NCBI RefSeq assembly: GCF_021647475.1
Contig: NZ_JAKIUR010000043.1
Location: 1 to 23,415, forward strand
DNA: 23,415 nucleotides
DNA from: Lutibacter sp.
Lineage (GTDB): Bacteria; Bacteroidota; Bacteroidia; Flavobacteriales; Flavobacteriaceae
Reading direction: 5' to 3'
Part shown: piece by piece, positions 1 through 7,517 of the stretch
How positions within the stretch are numbered: the stretch's first letter is position 1
Layout of the letters: each line of letters starts with the position of its first letter
Notes under the pieces: model-generated
The model's database searches: none
Told to the model about the DNA's origin: nothing
Seen by the model: the letters and a program-made list of their open reading frames with translations, nothing else
Position numbers and translations under genes: made by a program

Positions 1-746
1 ATGAAAATGGAGAAATTGTACGCTCTGGAATTCATACTTATGGAGATACGGTTCATATTTTTGTAGAACGAAAAAATTATAATGGATTATTTTTACCAAA
101 ATTTGAAAAATGGGAATCTTTATACAACCCAGCCGATGTTGGACTAAGGTATATTGATCATATGGTAGGAAACGTTGGATGGAATGAAATGAACGTTTGG
201 GCAAAATTTTATAAAAAAACAATGGGTTTTGCAAACCTTATAACTTTTGATGATAAAGATATTTCAACCCAGTTTACAGCTTTAATGAGTAAAGTAATGA
301 CCAATGGAAATGGCAGAGTTAAATTCCCAATTAATGAACCTGCTGAAGGACTTAAAAAATCGCAAATTGAAGAATATTTAGAGTTTAATAACGGTCCTGG
401 TGTTCAACACATTGCAGTTGCAACCAATAATATTTTAGAAACTGTAAAGTCAATGACCGAAAGAGGTGTGGAATTTTTATATGTTCCTGGCTCCTATTAT
501 GATACTGTTTTAGATAGAGTTGGTGAAATTGATGAAAATTTAGCCGAATTAAAAGATTTAGGTATTTTGGTTGATAGAGATGACGAAGGTTATTTACTTC
601 AAATATTTACAAAACCTGTTTCAGACAGACCAACGCTTTTCTTTGAAATAATTCAACGTAAAGGTGCTCAATCTTTTGGAAAAGGAAACTTTAAAGCACT
701 ATTTGAGTCTATTGAAGCAGAACAAGAACGGAGAGGAACTTTATAA
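1..746 (+). CDS. hppD: 4-hydroxyphenylpyruvate dioxygenase, 3' part (5' end outside window)
   Basis: HPPD converts 4-hydroxyphenylpyruvate to homogentisate with O2 and Fe(II) in tyrosine catabolism, in the cytoplasm. The reading frame is open from base 3, upstream of an internal ATG at 162, so the gene starts before the window. About 247 residues are visible; family members are usually about 350-390 residues, so roughly the first third is missing. The visible part is the catalytic C-terminal vicinal-oxygen-chelate domain. The three iron ligands of the family are recognisable: His in RYIDH (codon 159-161), His in VQHIAVAT (codon 408-410) and Glu in FFEIIQR (codon 645-647). The C-terminal helix with GKGNFKALFE is also typical. 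A strong hairpin follows the stop, so this is probably the last gene of its transcript. The ATG at 162 lies inside the conserved IDHM motif and is not a start. Confidence 0.96.
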   Translation, partial: ENGEIVRSGIHTYGDTVHIFVERKNYNGLFLPKFEKWESLYNPADVGLRYIDHMVGNVGWNEMNVWAKFYKKTMGFANLITFDDKDISTQFTALMSKVMTNGNGRVKFPINEPAEGLKKSQIEEYLEFNNGPGVQHIAVATNNILETVKSMTERGVEFLYVPGSYYDTVLDRVGEIDENLAELKDLGILVDRDDEGYLLQIFTKPVSDRPTLFFEIIQRKGAQSFGKGNFKALFESIEAEQERRGTL

Positions 747-761
747 TTAAAACTAAGATTT

Positions 762-805
762 TAATAAAAGCTTAACTCTATTTGTTAAGCTTTTATTATT
801 TTTGG
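762..805 (+). terminator. Rho-independent terminator after hppD
   Basis: A perfect 15-bp stem (762-776 pairing with 784-798) closes a 7-nt loop, and a T-run follows at 799-803. It lies 16 nt past the hppD stop. The stem is AT-rich apart from a central AAGCTT, so it may act in both directions. The T-run also forms TATTTTTG (797-804), which matches the -7 promoter consensus and could serve the next gene; no TTG sits at a suitable distance upstream of it. Confidence 0.8.
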
Positions 806-851
806 CTTAATAATTGTAATTTATACGAAAGTAAACTACTAATAAAAGTAT

Positions 852-1652
852 ATGATAAAAAAACTACCATTTCTTCTGTTCTTTTTTTCAATTGTTGTAT
901 TTAGTCAAACTAAGCAACTTGAAATTCCAGCTAATAAAACAGCATTTAAAGATGGAGAATGGCTTAAATATAAAATGAGTTATAGTAATTTTTTAAATGC
1001 GGGTTTTTCTACTATTGAAGTTAAAGAAGTAACTTATAAAAAAAAGGAAGCATATCACATTATTGGAAAAGGAAAAACTACAGGGTTAATTGGCTTATTT
1101 TTTAAAGTAAGAGACAATTATCAAAGTTATTTTTATAAAAAGTCTTTAAAACCATTTTTATTTATCCGAAAAATTAATGAAGGTGGTTATACTAAAAATA
1201 AGGAAATATCCTTTGACCACGTCAACAAAGAAGCCACTGTTAAAAATTATAAACACAACACGGTAAAAAAATACCCAATAAGTAGCGATATTCAAGATAT
1301 ACTTTCTTCTTTGTACTATTTAAGAAATCAGAATTTAAGTACACTAAACATAGGCGAAGAAATTGAACTTAAATTATTTTTTGATCAAAAAATCAACAAT
1401 TTTAAACTTCGTTTTTTAGGTATAGAAATTATAAAAACAAAATTTGGCAAAGTAAAAACTTTAAAATTTAGACCTATTGTACAAGCTGGAAGAGTTTTTA
1501 AAGCACAAGAAAGTGTTACTGTTTGGATAACCGATGATGAAAATAAAATTCCTATTAAAATAAAAGCAGCTCTTGCTATAGGATCATTGCGTGCAGATTT
1601 AGTTTCTTTTAAAGGTTTAGCCCATCCTTTTAACATAATTTTTGACAATTAA
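852..1652 (+). CDS. Exported DUF3108 domain protein
   Basis: 266 residues with an N-terminal signal peptide (about residues 1-18: basic MIKK, a Phe/Leu-rich core, then VFSQ), so it is probably periplasmic or attached to the outer membrane. The rest resembles the DUF3108 family found in many Bacteroidota and Proteobacteria: an opening FKDGEWLKYKMSYSNFLNAG, an alternating beta-strand pattern, and a late segment VTVWITDDENKIPIKI that reads like the typical 'VWlSdD..r.Pvri' stretch. The molecular function of the family is not established, and no catalytic residues are evident. A 55-nt gap containing a perfect -7 promoter motif separates it from the M23 peptidase gene, so the two may be transcribed separately. 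The ATG at 852 is the first start that gives a full signal peptide. Confidence 0.8.
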   Translation: MIKKLPFLLFFFSIVVFSQTKQLEIPANKTAFKDGEWLKYKMSYSNFLNAGFSTIEVKEVTYKKKEAYHIIGKGKTTGLIGLFFKVRDNYQSYFYKKSLKPFLFIRKINEGGYTKNKEISFDHVNKEATVKNYKHNTVKKYPISSDIQDILSSLYYLRNQNLSTLNIGEEIELKLFFDQKINNFKLRFLGIEIIKTKFGKVKTLKFRPIVQAGRVFKAQESVTVWITDDENKIPIKIKAALAIGSLRADLVSFKGLAHPFNIIFDN

Positions 1653-1656
1653 ATTG

Positions 1657-1664
1657 TACTTTTG
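1657..1664 (+). promoter_or_regulatory. Promoter -7 element for the M23 peptidase gene
   Basis: TACTTTTG matches the Bacteroidota -7 consensus TAnnTTTG exactly, directly after the DUF3108 stop and 43 nt before the TTG start. The only nearby TTG (1642-1644) is 12 nt upstream, too close for the usual -33 spacing, so the -33 element is weak or absent. The downstream context (TTTTGCATCTT) is identical to that of the ribF promoter. Confidence 0.5.
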
Positions 1665-1707
1665 CATCTTGATTTTATTTTAAAAATTAATTTGTAAAAA
1701 AACTCTT

Positions 1708-2931
1708 TTGAAAAAAATAATTATATTTCTTTTAATTGGTTTGCTAACTGCTTGTAAAAATGACAAACCTACTATTAAAAAACAGCCTGTTAAACCTAAA
1801 ATAGTTCATGAATATGGATTTAATTTAAATAATTTTAAAGTCATTAATGATACTATAAAATCTGGCGAAAATTTCAGTGAAATATTAGATAAATATCATA
1901 TTGACTATCCAAAAGTACTTGAAATTGTCAACAAAATTAGAGATACTTTTAATGTAAGGAAAATAAAAAGTGGAACACCTTATACCATTTTAGCCTCTAA
2001 AGATTCACTTGAAAAAGCACAAATTTTTATCTACAAACCTTCAAAGGTTAGATATACTGTTGTAAATTTTAAAGATTCTATTATTACCGCTTATAATGGT
2101 AAAAAAAAGGTAAAAACCGTTGTTAAAACAGCATCCGGAATAATAAAAACTTCTTTATCAGAAGCTATGGATAAACAAGGATTAAGTTCCTATTTAACTT
2201 CTAAAATGGCAGATGATATTTACGCTTGGACTATTGATTTTTCCAGACTTCAAAAAAATGATAAATTCAAATTAATTTACGAGCAACTATACATTAATGA
2301 CACCATACCTGTTGGAATTGGAGAGGTAAAAGCGACATACTTTGAACATGGTGGCGAACCATTTTATGCTTTTAGATTTGTAGCCGATTCCACTTTAAAT
2401 ATTCCAGATTATTTTGATAATAAAGCAACAAATTTAAGAAGACAATTTTTAAAAATGCCAGTAAAATTTAGCAGAATAACTTCTCGTTATAATTTACGCA
2501 GAAGAATTGCTTATTATGGTAACAAAATTAAACCTCATAAAGGAACCGATTTTGCCGCTCCAATTGGTACTCCTATTATGAGTACCGCTAATGGTACCGT
2601 TATTAAATCTAGTTATACAAGTGGTAATGGCAATTACGTAAAAATTCGTCATAACAGTACCTATACTACACAATATTTACATATGGTTAGAAGAGCTGTT
2701 AAAGTCGGCCAGGTAGTAAAACAAGGTCAAACTATTGGCTATGTTGGTATGACAGGACATGCAGCTGGTCCACATGTTTGTTATCGTTTTTGGAAAAATG
2801 GCAGACAAGTAGATCCGTTAAAACAGAAATTACCTGCTGCTAAACCTATGAAAAAAGATATTAAACCTGGCTATTTTAAATTTATTGAACCTTTAAAACA
2901 GGAATTAGATTCTATTACTTATCCAAATTAA
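1708..2931 (+). CDS. M23 family metallopeptidase (LytM domain) lipoprotein
   Basis: Probable peptidoglycan endopeptidase of 407 residues, anchored in the envelope as a lipoprotein: signal KKIIIFLLIGLLTAC with lipobox Cys at 16. Residues about 50-105 (SGENFSEILDKYHID... SGTPYTIL) resemble the LysM/opacity-associated-like region that precedes M23 domains in this group. The C-terminal LytM domain (about 255-375) carries HxxxD (His277, Asp281), the second-motif His325 (YLHM) and GPHVCYRF (His356, Cys358). In classical M23 enzymes the last motif is HxH, and its second His binds zinc; here that position is Cys358. Other conserved features are intact (GTDFAAPIGTPI, GYVGMTGHAAGPH, VDPL). The start is TTG at 1708: no in-frame ATG gives the signal sequence. 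pgi follows after 33 nt and probably shares the transcript. Hydrolase activity is inferred from the fold; regulation by partners is possible. Confidence 0.88.
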   Translation: MKKIIIFLLIGLLTACKNDKPTIKKQPVKPKIVHEYGFNLNNFKVINDTIKSGENFSEILDKYHIDYPKVLEIVNKIRDTFNVRKIKSGTPYTILASKDSLEKAQIFIYKPSKVRYTVVNFKDSIITAYNGKKKVKTVVKTASGIIKTSLSEAMDKQGLSSYLTSKMADDIYAWTIDFSRLQKNDKFKLIYEQLYINDTIPVGIGEVKATYFEHGGEPFYAFRFVADSTLNIPDYFDNKATNLRRQFLKMPVKFSRITSRYNLRRRIAYYGNKIKPHKGTDFAAPIGTPIMSTANGTVIKSSYTSGNGNYVKIRHNSTYTTQYLHMVRRAVKVGQVVKQGQTIGYVGMTGHAAGPHVCYRFWKNGRQVDPLKQKLPAAKPMKKDIKPGYFKFIEPLKQELDSITYPN

Positions 2932-2964
2932 AAACAAAATAAAAAAGACCTTAAAACCTAAATT

Positions 2965-4536
2965 ATGGCTTTAAAAAATATAAATCCGACTGAAACTGCA
3001 GCTTGGAAAAATTTGATTTCTCATTTTAATGAAGTTAAAAACAAACAACTTAAAGATTTATTTAAGGATGATGCTGATAGAAAAAATAAATTCACCATAA
3101 CCTTTAATGATTTTGAATTTGATTTTTCAAAAAACAGAATTACCGAAAAAACAATAGAAAACCTTTTAAACTTAGCGGAAGAATCTGATTTAAAAAATGC
3201 TATAAATGCTTATTTTTCAGGTGAAAAAATTAATCAGACTGAAAATAGAACTGTGCTTCATACAGCTTTACGTAATCCTAATGATTCTACGATTTTAGTT
3301 GATGGTAAAAATATAATGCCTGAGATAAAAAAAGCATTAACTAAAATGAAAATTTTTAGTGAAAAAATAATTTTAGGAAATTGGAAAGGTTACACAGGAA
3401 AAGCAATCACTGACGTTGTAAATATTGGTATTGGAGGCTCAGACTTAGGGCCTGATATGATAGTGGAATCCTTAAAATATTATAAAAATCAATTAAACGT
3501 ACATTTTGTATCCAATATTGATGGAGATCATGTACAAGAAATCATCAAAAACTTAAATCCTGAAACCACCTTATTTGTTATTGTCTCAAAAACCTTTACA
3601 ACCCAAGAAACCTTAACTAATGCAACTACTATAAGAAAATGGTTTTTACAAAATGCAACTGAAAAAGATGTAGCAAAACATTTTGTTGCCGTTTCCACTA
3701 ATATTAAAGCAGTTAAAAATTTTGGAATTGATAAAGAAAATATTTTTCCAATGTGGGATTGGGTTGGAGGAAGATTTTCATTATGGAGTGCAGTTGGTTT
3801 ATCCATTTGTTTAGCAGTTGGTTTTAATAATTTCAAAGAGTTACTAAATGGAGCTTATGAAATGGATGAACATTTTAAAAATACTCCTTTTAAAGATAAT
3901 GCACCCGTAATTGCAAGTTTAATCGGCATTTGGTACACTAACTTTTTTAATGCAGAAACCGAAGTCATTTTACCATATACACAATACTTAAATAAATTAC
4001 CTACCTACTTACAACAAGCCATTATGGAAAGTAATGGTAAAAGTGTAGATAGAAATGGTAATCGAGTTAACTACCAAACTGCTAATATTATTTGGGGAAG
4101 CACAGGTACCAACGGGCAACATGCCTTTATGCAATTAATTCATCAAGGTACAAAATTAATTCCAGCAGATTTTATTGGTTTTAAAGAATCGCTTTACGGA
4201 AACAAAGAACATCATCAAAAATTAATGGCAAACTTCTTTGCTCAAACACAAGCATTAGCTGAAGGAAAAACGAAACAAGAAGTACATTTAGATTTAAAAA
4301 CGAATGGAAATATTGAAAAAATTAATAAACTGTTACCTTTTAAAGTTTTTGAAGGAAACAAACCAAGTACATCAATCTTAATTAAGAAATTAACTCCAAA
4401 AACACTAGGAAGTTTGATTGCATTTTATGAACACAAAATATTTGTACAAGGTATTATCTGGAATATTTTTAGTTTTGATCAATTTGGAGTTGAGCTAGGT
4501 AAAGAATTAGCAAATAAATTTCTTCGAAAAAAATAA
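2965..4536 (+). CDS. pgi: Glucose-6-phosphate isomerase
   Basis: Interconverts glucose 6-phosphate and fructose 6-phosphate in glycolysis and gluconeogenesis, in the cytoplasm. The 523 residues are full length for the long bacterial form, though slightly shorter than the E. coli enzyme. The sugar-phosphate binding loop GIGGSDLGP is at 155-163 and the family signature GGRFSLWSAVG lies at about 268-278. The catalytic residues can be placed: Glu355 (AIMESNGKS), His386 (TNGQHAF) and Lys513 (VELGKEL), close to the numbering known from other PGIs. The ATG at 2965 gives a normal N-terminus with the conserved TAAWKNL segment. It sits 33 nt behind the M23 peptidase gene in the same direction, so cotranscription is likely. 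The next stretch is a long intergenic region, so this is probably the end of the transcript, although no strong terminator is seen. Confidence 0.97.
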   Translation: MALKNINPTETAAWKNLISHFNEVKNKQLKDLFKDDADRKNKFTITFNDFEFDFSKNRITEKTIENLLNLAEESDLKNAINAYFSGEKINQTENRTVLHTALRNPNDSTILVDGKNIMPEIKKALTKMKIFSEKIILGNWKGYTGKAITDVVNIGIGGSDLGPDMIVESLKYYKNQLNVHFVSNIDGDHVQEIIKNLNPETTLFVIVSKTFTTQETLTNATTIRKWFLQNATEKDVAKHFVAVSTNIKAVKNFGIDKENIFPMWDWVGGRFSLWSAVGLSICLAVGFNNFKELLNGAYEMDEHFKNTPFKDNAPVIASLIGIWYTNFFNAETEVILPYTQYLNKLPTYLQQAIMESNGKSVDRNGNRVNYQTANIIWGSTGTNGQHAFMQLIHQGTKLIPADFIGFKESLYGNKEHHQKLMANFFAQTQALAEGKTKQEVHLDLKTNGNIEKINKLLPFKVFEGNKPSTSILIKKLTPKTLGSLIAFYEHKIFVQGIIWNIFSFDQFGVELGKELANKFLRKK

Positions 4537-4566
4537 TTTTGAATCCGTAATTAATTATAAAATGTT

Positions 4567-4672
4567 CGTCACCCTGAACCTGCCAGCAGCAGTCGGGCTT
4601 GTTTCAGTGTCTCATTAATATAATTCGGTGATTGTCAAAACTGTGAGATACTGAAACAAGTTCAGTATGACG
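4567..4672. repeat. Imperfect palindromic intergenic repeat (REP/MITE-like)
   Basis: The outer arms CGTCACCCTGAAC (4567-4579) and GTTCAGTATGACG (4660-4672) pair at 11 of 13 positions. The inner arms, CTTGTTTCAGTGTCTCA (4598-4614) and TGAGATACTGAAACAAG (4644-4660), pair at 16 of 17. In the right copy the two arm segments are contiguous; in the left copy they are separated by about 18 nt (4580-4597, containing CTGCCAGCAG). Relatives of this motif (GTCATCCTGAACTTGTTTCAG...) are, from my recollection, common between genes in Flavobacteriaceae. RNA from it would fold into a long hairpin and could stabilise or end the pgi message. It is more GC-rich than its surroundings. Function unknown. Confidence 0.75.
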
Positions 4673-4737
4673 TATAAATATGAAATATGACACAAAACTA
4701 ATTTTTTAGCTTTAAAATAAGCAACCTATTTTCTAAA

Positions 4738-4843
4738 TTAACATCTGTTAATAAAAGTGTAAATTTTTAACAGGATAAGTATCTATTTTTCCAATGATTT
4801 TTTATACTTTTAAAAGTCTTAATTTTTTGTTAAAATTTAACAA
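4738..4843. promoter_or_regulatory. Cluster of TTAACA/TGTTAA motifs upstream of the receptor gene
   Basis: Two inverted repeats lie in the AT-rich leader before the TonB-dependent receptor: TTAACATCTGTTAA (4738-4751) and the perfect 17-nt palindrome TTGTTAAAATTTAACAA (4827-4843). A further TTAACA lies near 4767. The spacing to the start (4914) would suit operators. The rest of 4673-4913 holds nothing coding; TTTGCATTTTTGC around 4871-4882 resembles a -7 region but is not an exact TAnnTTTG. Binding by a regulator is inference, and AT-rich DNA produces such palindromes easily. Confidence 0.35.
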
Positions 4844-4913
4844 TTAATTAAAAGACAAATCAATTAATATTTGCATTTTTGCACAAACATTTAATTCAAA
4901 TTAAAATTACACA

Positions 4914-7505
4914 ATGAGAAATTTAAAAAATTGGTTAGTAGTAGTACTTTTAGTTTCTACTTCTATCATTTTTGGTCAAACCAAACTTACTGGTACTTTA
5001 GTTGATGAAACAAATCAACCTCTACCAGGTGCCGCAGTAGTTCTTCAAGGTACTACAAGCGGAACTTCATCAGATTTTGATGGAAAATTTACATTAGAAA
5101 CTAAAGTTTCTAATGGTACTATTGTTGTTTCCTTTGTTGGTTACGAAACTAAATCATTTACATTTAGTGGAAGTAAAGATTTTGGAACAATATCTTTAAA
5201 ACCTTCTGCACAAGCATTAAGTGAAATTGTAATTACTGCAACATCTTTTGCCATTGACAGAAAAACACCAGTTGCTGTATCAACAATAAAAGCTGATGTT
5301 ATTGAAAACAAATTAGGATCTCAAGAATTTCCTGAAATTTTAAAATCTACTCCTGGGGTTTATGCTACCAAAGAAGGTGGTGGTTTCGGTGATGGCGGCT
5401 TAACTTTAAGAGGGTTTAACTCTGAAAATGTAGCAGTTTTAATTAATGGCGTTCCTGTTAATGATATGGAAAATGGTAGAGTTTACTGGAGTAACTGGGC
5501 TGGTTTAAGTGATGTTACTAGTGCTATGCAAGTTCAACGTGGTTTAGGAGCTTCTAAAGTAGCTGTACCTTCAATTGGTGGTACGGTTAACATTTTAACT
5601 AAAACTACTGATGTTGAAAAAGGCGGAAACGTATTTACAGCTCTTGGGAATGATAATTACCTAAAAACTGGAGTTACTTTATCTACTGGATTATTAGATA
5701 GCGGATTTGCTGTTACTGTAGCTGCATCTAAAACTACTGGAGATGGTTATGTTGATGGCACCGAATTTAAAGGCATGAGTTATTTTATAAATATTTCTAA
5801 ACAACTATCTGAAAATCACAAAATAGCTATTACCTCATTTGGTGCTCCACAAAGACATGGTCAACGCCAAAATAAAAGCAGTATTGCTACTTATAGAAAT
5901 GCTCAAAGTGGAATTAAATTTAACCCAGATTGGGGATATAAAAATGGTCAAGTAGTGCATGTAGAAGACAATTTCTATCATAAATCACAAACTTCATTAA
6001 ATGATTACTGGACTATTAGTGATAAATCAAGTTTATCTACTGCATTATATGCTTCTTGGGGAACAGGTGGTGGCGGTGGTACTGCTGGTGATATTGGCTT
6101 ATTTAACCAATATCGTATAGGTGGTTCTGATCAACCAATGGATTTAGATAAAATTGTTGCTTTAAACGAAGCAAATGGTGCACTTGGTGCAATCTCTTAT
6201 TTAAGAGCTTCAAGAAATGACCATAGTTGGTATGGTGCATTATCTACTTTTAAAACTGAATTAAATGATCATCTTGATTTAATTGCAGGTATTGATTTAA
6301 GAACTTATACAGGAAACCACTTCTCAGAAGTAACCGATTTATTAGGTGCTGATTACGCACTTGGCAACGCAAATGTTAACAATCCAAACGCTATTTTAAA
6401 AGTTGGTGACAAACGTGATTATCATAATGATGGCAAAGTGGGATGGGCTGGATTATTCACACAATTAGAATATAACAAAGAAGATTTTAATGCATTCATT
6501 TCTGCAGCTGCTTCTAACACTTCTTACCAAAGAATTGATTATTTCAATTATTTAGATAGTGACCCTTTACAAAAAACAGATAAATATAACTTTGGAGGAT
6601 ATAGTATAAAAGGTGGTGCTAACTACAACTTTACAGCAACACAAAATGTTTTTGCTAATATTGGTTACTTTGAAAAAGCACCTCTTTTTAATGCTGTTTT
6701 CTTAAATTATGATAATGAGCATATTAATGCAAATGCTACGAATGAAAAAATATTTAGTGCTGAATTAGGTTATGGCTTAAGAGGTGAAAAATTTGCCGCT
6801 AATATTAACATTTATAGAACTCAATGGAATGACAGATCTTTTACCAAAGCTTTTCAAGGGGAAACTTTTGCAGGCTCAGGGGTAAACACTACCTATTTTG
6901 TAAATTTAACTGGTATTAATGCACTTCACCAAGGTATTGAATTCGATTTTACCTATAAACCATCTACTAAGTTCACTGCTACAGGTATGTTATCTTTAGG
7001 TGATTGGAAATGGGATAGTAATGTTGAAAATGTTCAAGTTTTTGATGAGCAACAACAGCCTGTTGGAAATCCATACAATTTATACATTAAAGGATTAAGA
7101 GTTGGTGGTTCTGCACAAACAACAGCAGCTTTAGGTTTTGATTATGAACTTATGGAAAAAACGCATTTTACTGTAGATTATAACTACTATGCAGATTTAT
7201 ATGCTAGATACAGTCCTGATGGTAGAAATGATAGCACTCTAACTCAACAACCTTGGAAAATGCCTGATTATGGAACATTTGATGCAAGCATTAGATATGG
7301 ATTTAAAATTGGAGATTTAGATGCTACTGTTATTGGTAGAATGAATAACGTTTTCAATACACAATATATTCCTGTAGCACAAGATGGATCTGGTCAAGGA
7401 CAACTTGGAGATACTGATTATATTGCTCCTTCATCTTCTGAAGCGGCTGTTGTTTGGTTTGGATTTGGAAGAACTTTTAACGTAAGTGCTAAAATTAAAT
7501 TTTAA
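4914..7505 (+). CDS. TonB-dependent outer-membrane receptor (SusC/RagA-like, carboxypeptidase-regulatory N-domain)
   Basis: An 863-residue outer-membrane importer driven by TonB/ExbBD; the substrate cannot be told from sequence. It has a signal peptide at about 1-22 (ending IIFGQ). A CarboxypepD_reg-like domain follows at about 24-107 (GTLVDETNQPLPGAAVVLQG ... VSFVGYE), the usual N-terminal extension in Bacteroidota. The plug domain is at about 115-225, with SEIVITATSF as TonB-box-like lead-in, FPEILKSTPGV, TLRGFNSENVAVLINGVPV and IGGTVNILTK. The remainder is a beta-barrel ending in Phe (FNVSAKIKF), as expected for Bam-assembled proteins. A Gly-rich loop (GTGGGGGTAGD) lies in the barrel. A lipoprotein gene follows after 12 nt and is surely in the same operon. 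No SusD homologue adjoins it, so this is not a standard glycan-utilisation pair. It may bind metal chelates, peptides or other ligands. Confidence 0.93.
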   Translation: MRNLKNWLVVVLLVSTSIIFGQTKLTGTLVDETNQPLPGAAVVLQGTTSGTSSDFDGKFTLETKVSNGTIVVSFVGYETKSFTFSGSKDFGTISLKPSAQALSEIVITATSFAIDRKTPVAVSTIKADVIENKLGSQEFPEILKSTPGVYATKEGGGFGDGGLTLRGFNSENVAVLINGVPVNDMENGRVYWSNWAGLSDVTSAMQVQRGLGASKVAVPSIGGTVNILTKTTDVEKGGNVFTALGNDNYLKTGVTLSTGLLDSGFAVTVAASKTTGDGYVDGTEFKGMSYFINISKQLSENHKIAITSFGAPQRHGQRQNKSSIATYRNAQSGIKFNPDWGYKNGQVVHVEDNFYHKSQTSLNDYWTISDKSSLSTALYASWGTGGGGGTAGDIGLFNQYRIGGSDQPMDLDKIVALNEANGALGAISYLRASRNDHSWYGALSTFKTELNDHLDLIAGIDLRTYTGNHFSEVTDLLGADYALGNANVNNPNAILKVGDKRDYHNDGKVGWAGLFTQLEYNKEDFNAFISAAASNTSYQRIDYFNYLDSDPLQKTDKYNFGGYSIKGGANYNFTATQNVFANIGYFEKAPLFNAVFLNYDNEHINANATNEKIFSAELGYGLRGEKFAANINIYRTQWNDRSFTKAFQGETFAGSGVNTTYFVNLTGINALHQGIEFDFTYKPSTKFTATGMLSLGDWKWDSNVENVQVFDEQQQPVGNPYNLYIKGLRVGGSAQTTAALGFDYELMEKTHFTVDYNYYADLYARYSPDGRNDSTLTQQPWKMPDYGTFDASIRYGFKIGDLDATVIGRMNNVFNTQYIPVAQDGSGQGQLGDTDYIAPSSSEAAVVWFGFGRTFNVSAKIKF

Positions 7506-7517
7506 AAATATATAATC

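Noticed and set aside
162..746. A complete 194-residue gene starting at ATG 162
   Set aside because: The frame is open to the window's left edge with HPPD sequence, and the ATG lies inside the conserved iron-binding IDHM motif.
1385..1648. 87-residue minus-strand frame
   Set aside because: It is antisense to the DUF3108 gene and shows no protein-like features.
3528..3836. 102-residue minus-strand frame
   Set aside because: It is antisense to the catalytic region of pgi, whose protein conservation explains the open frame.
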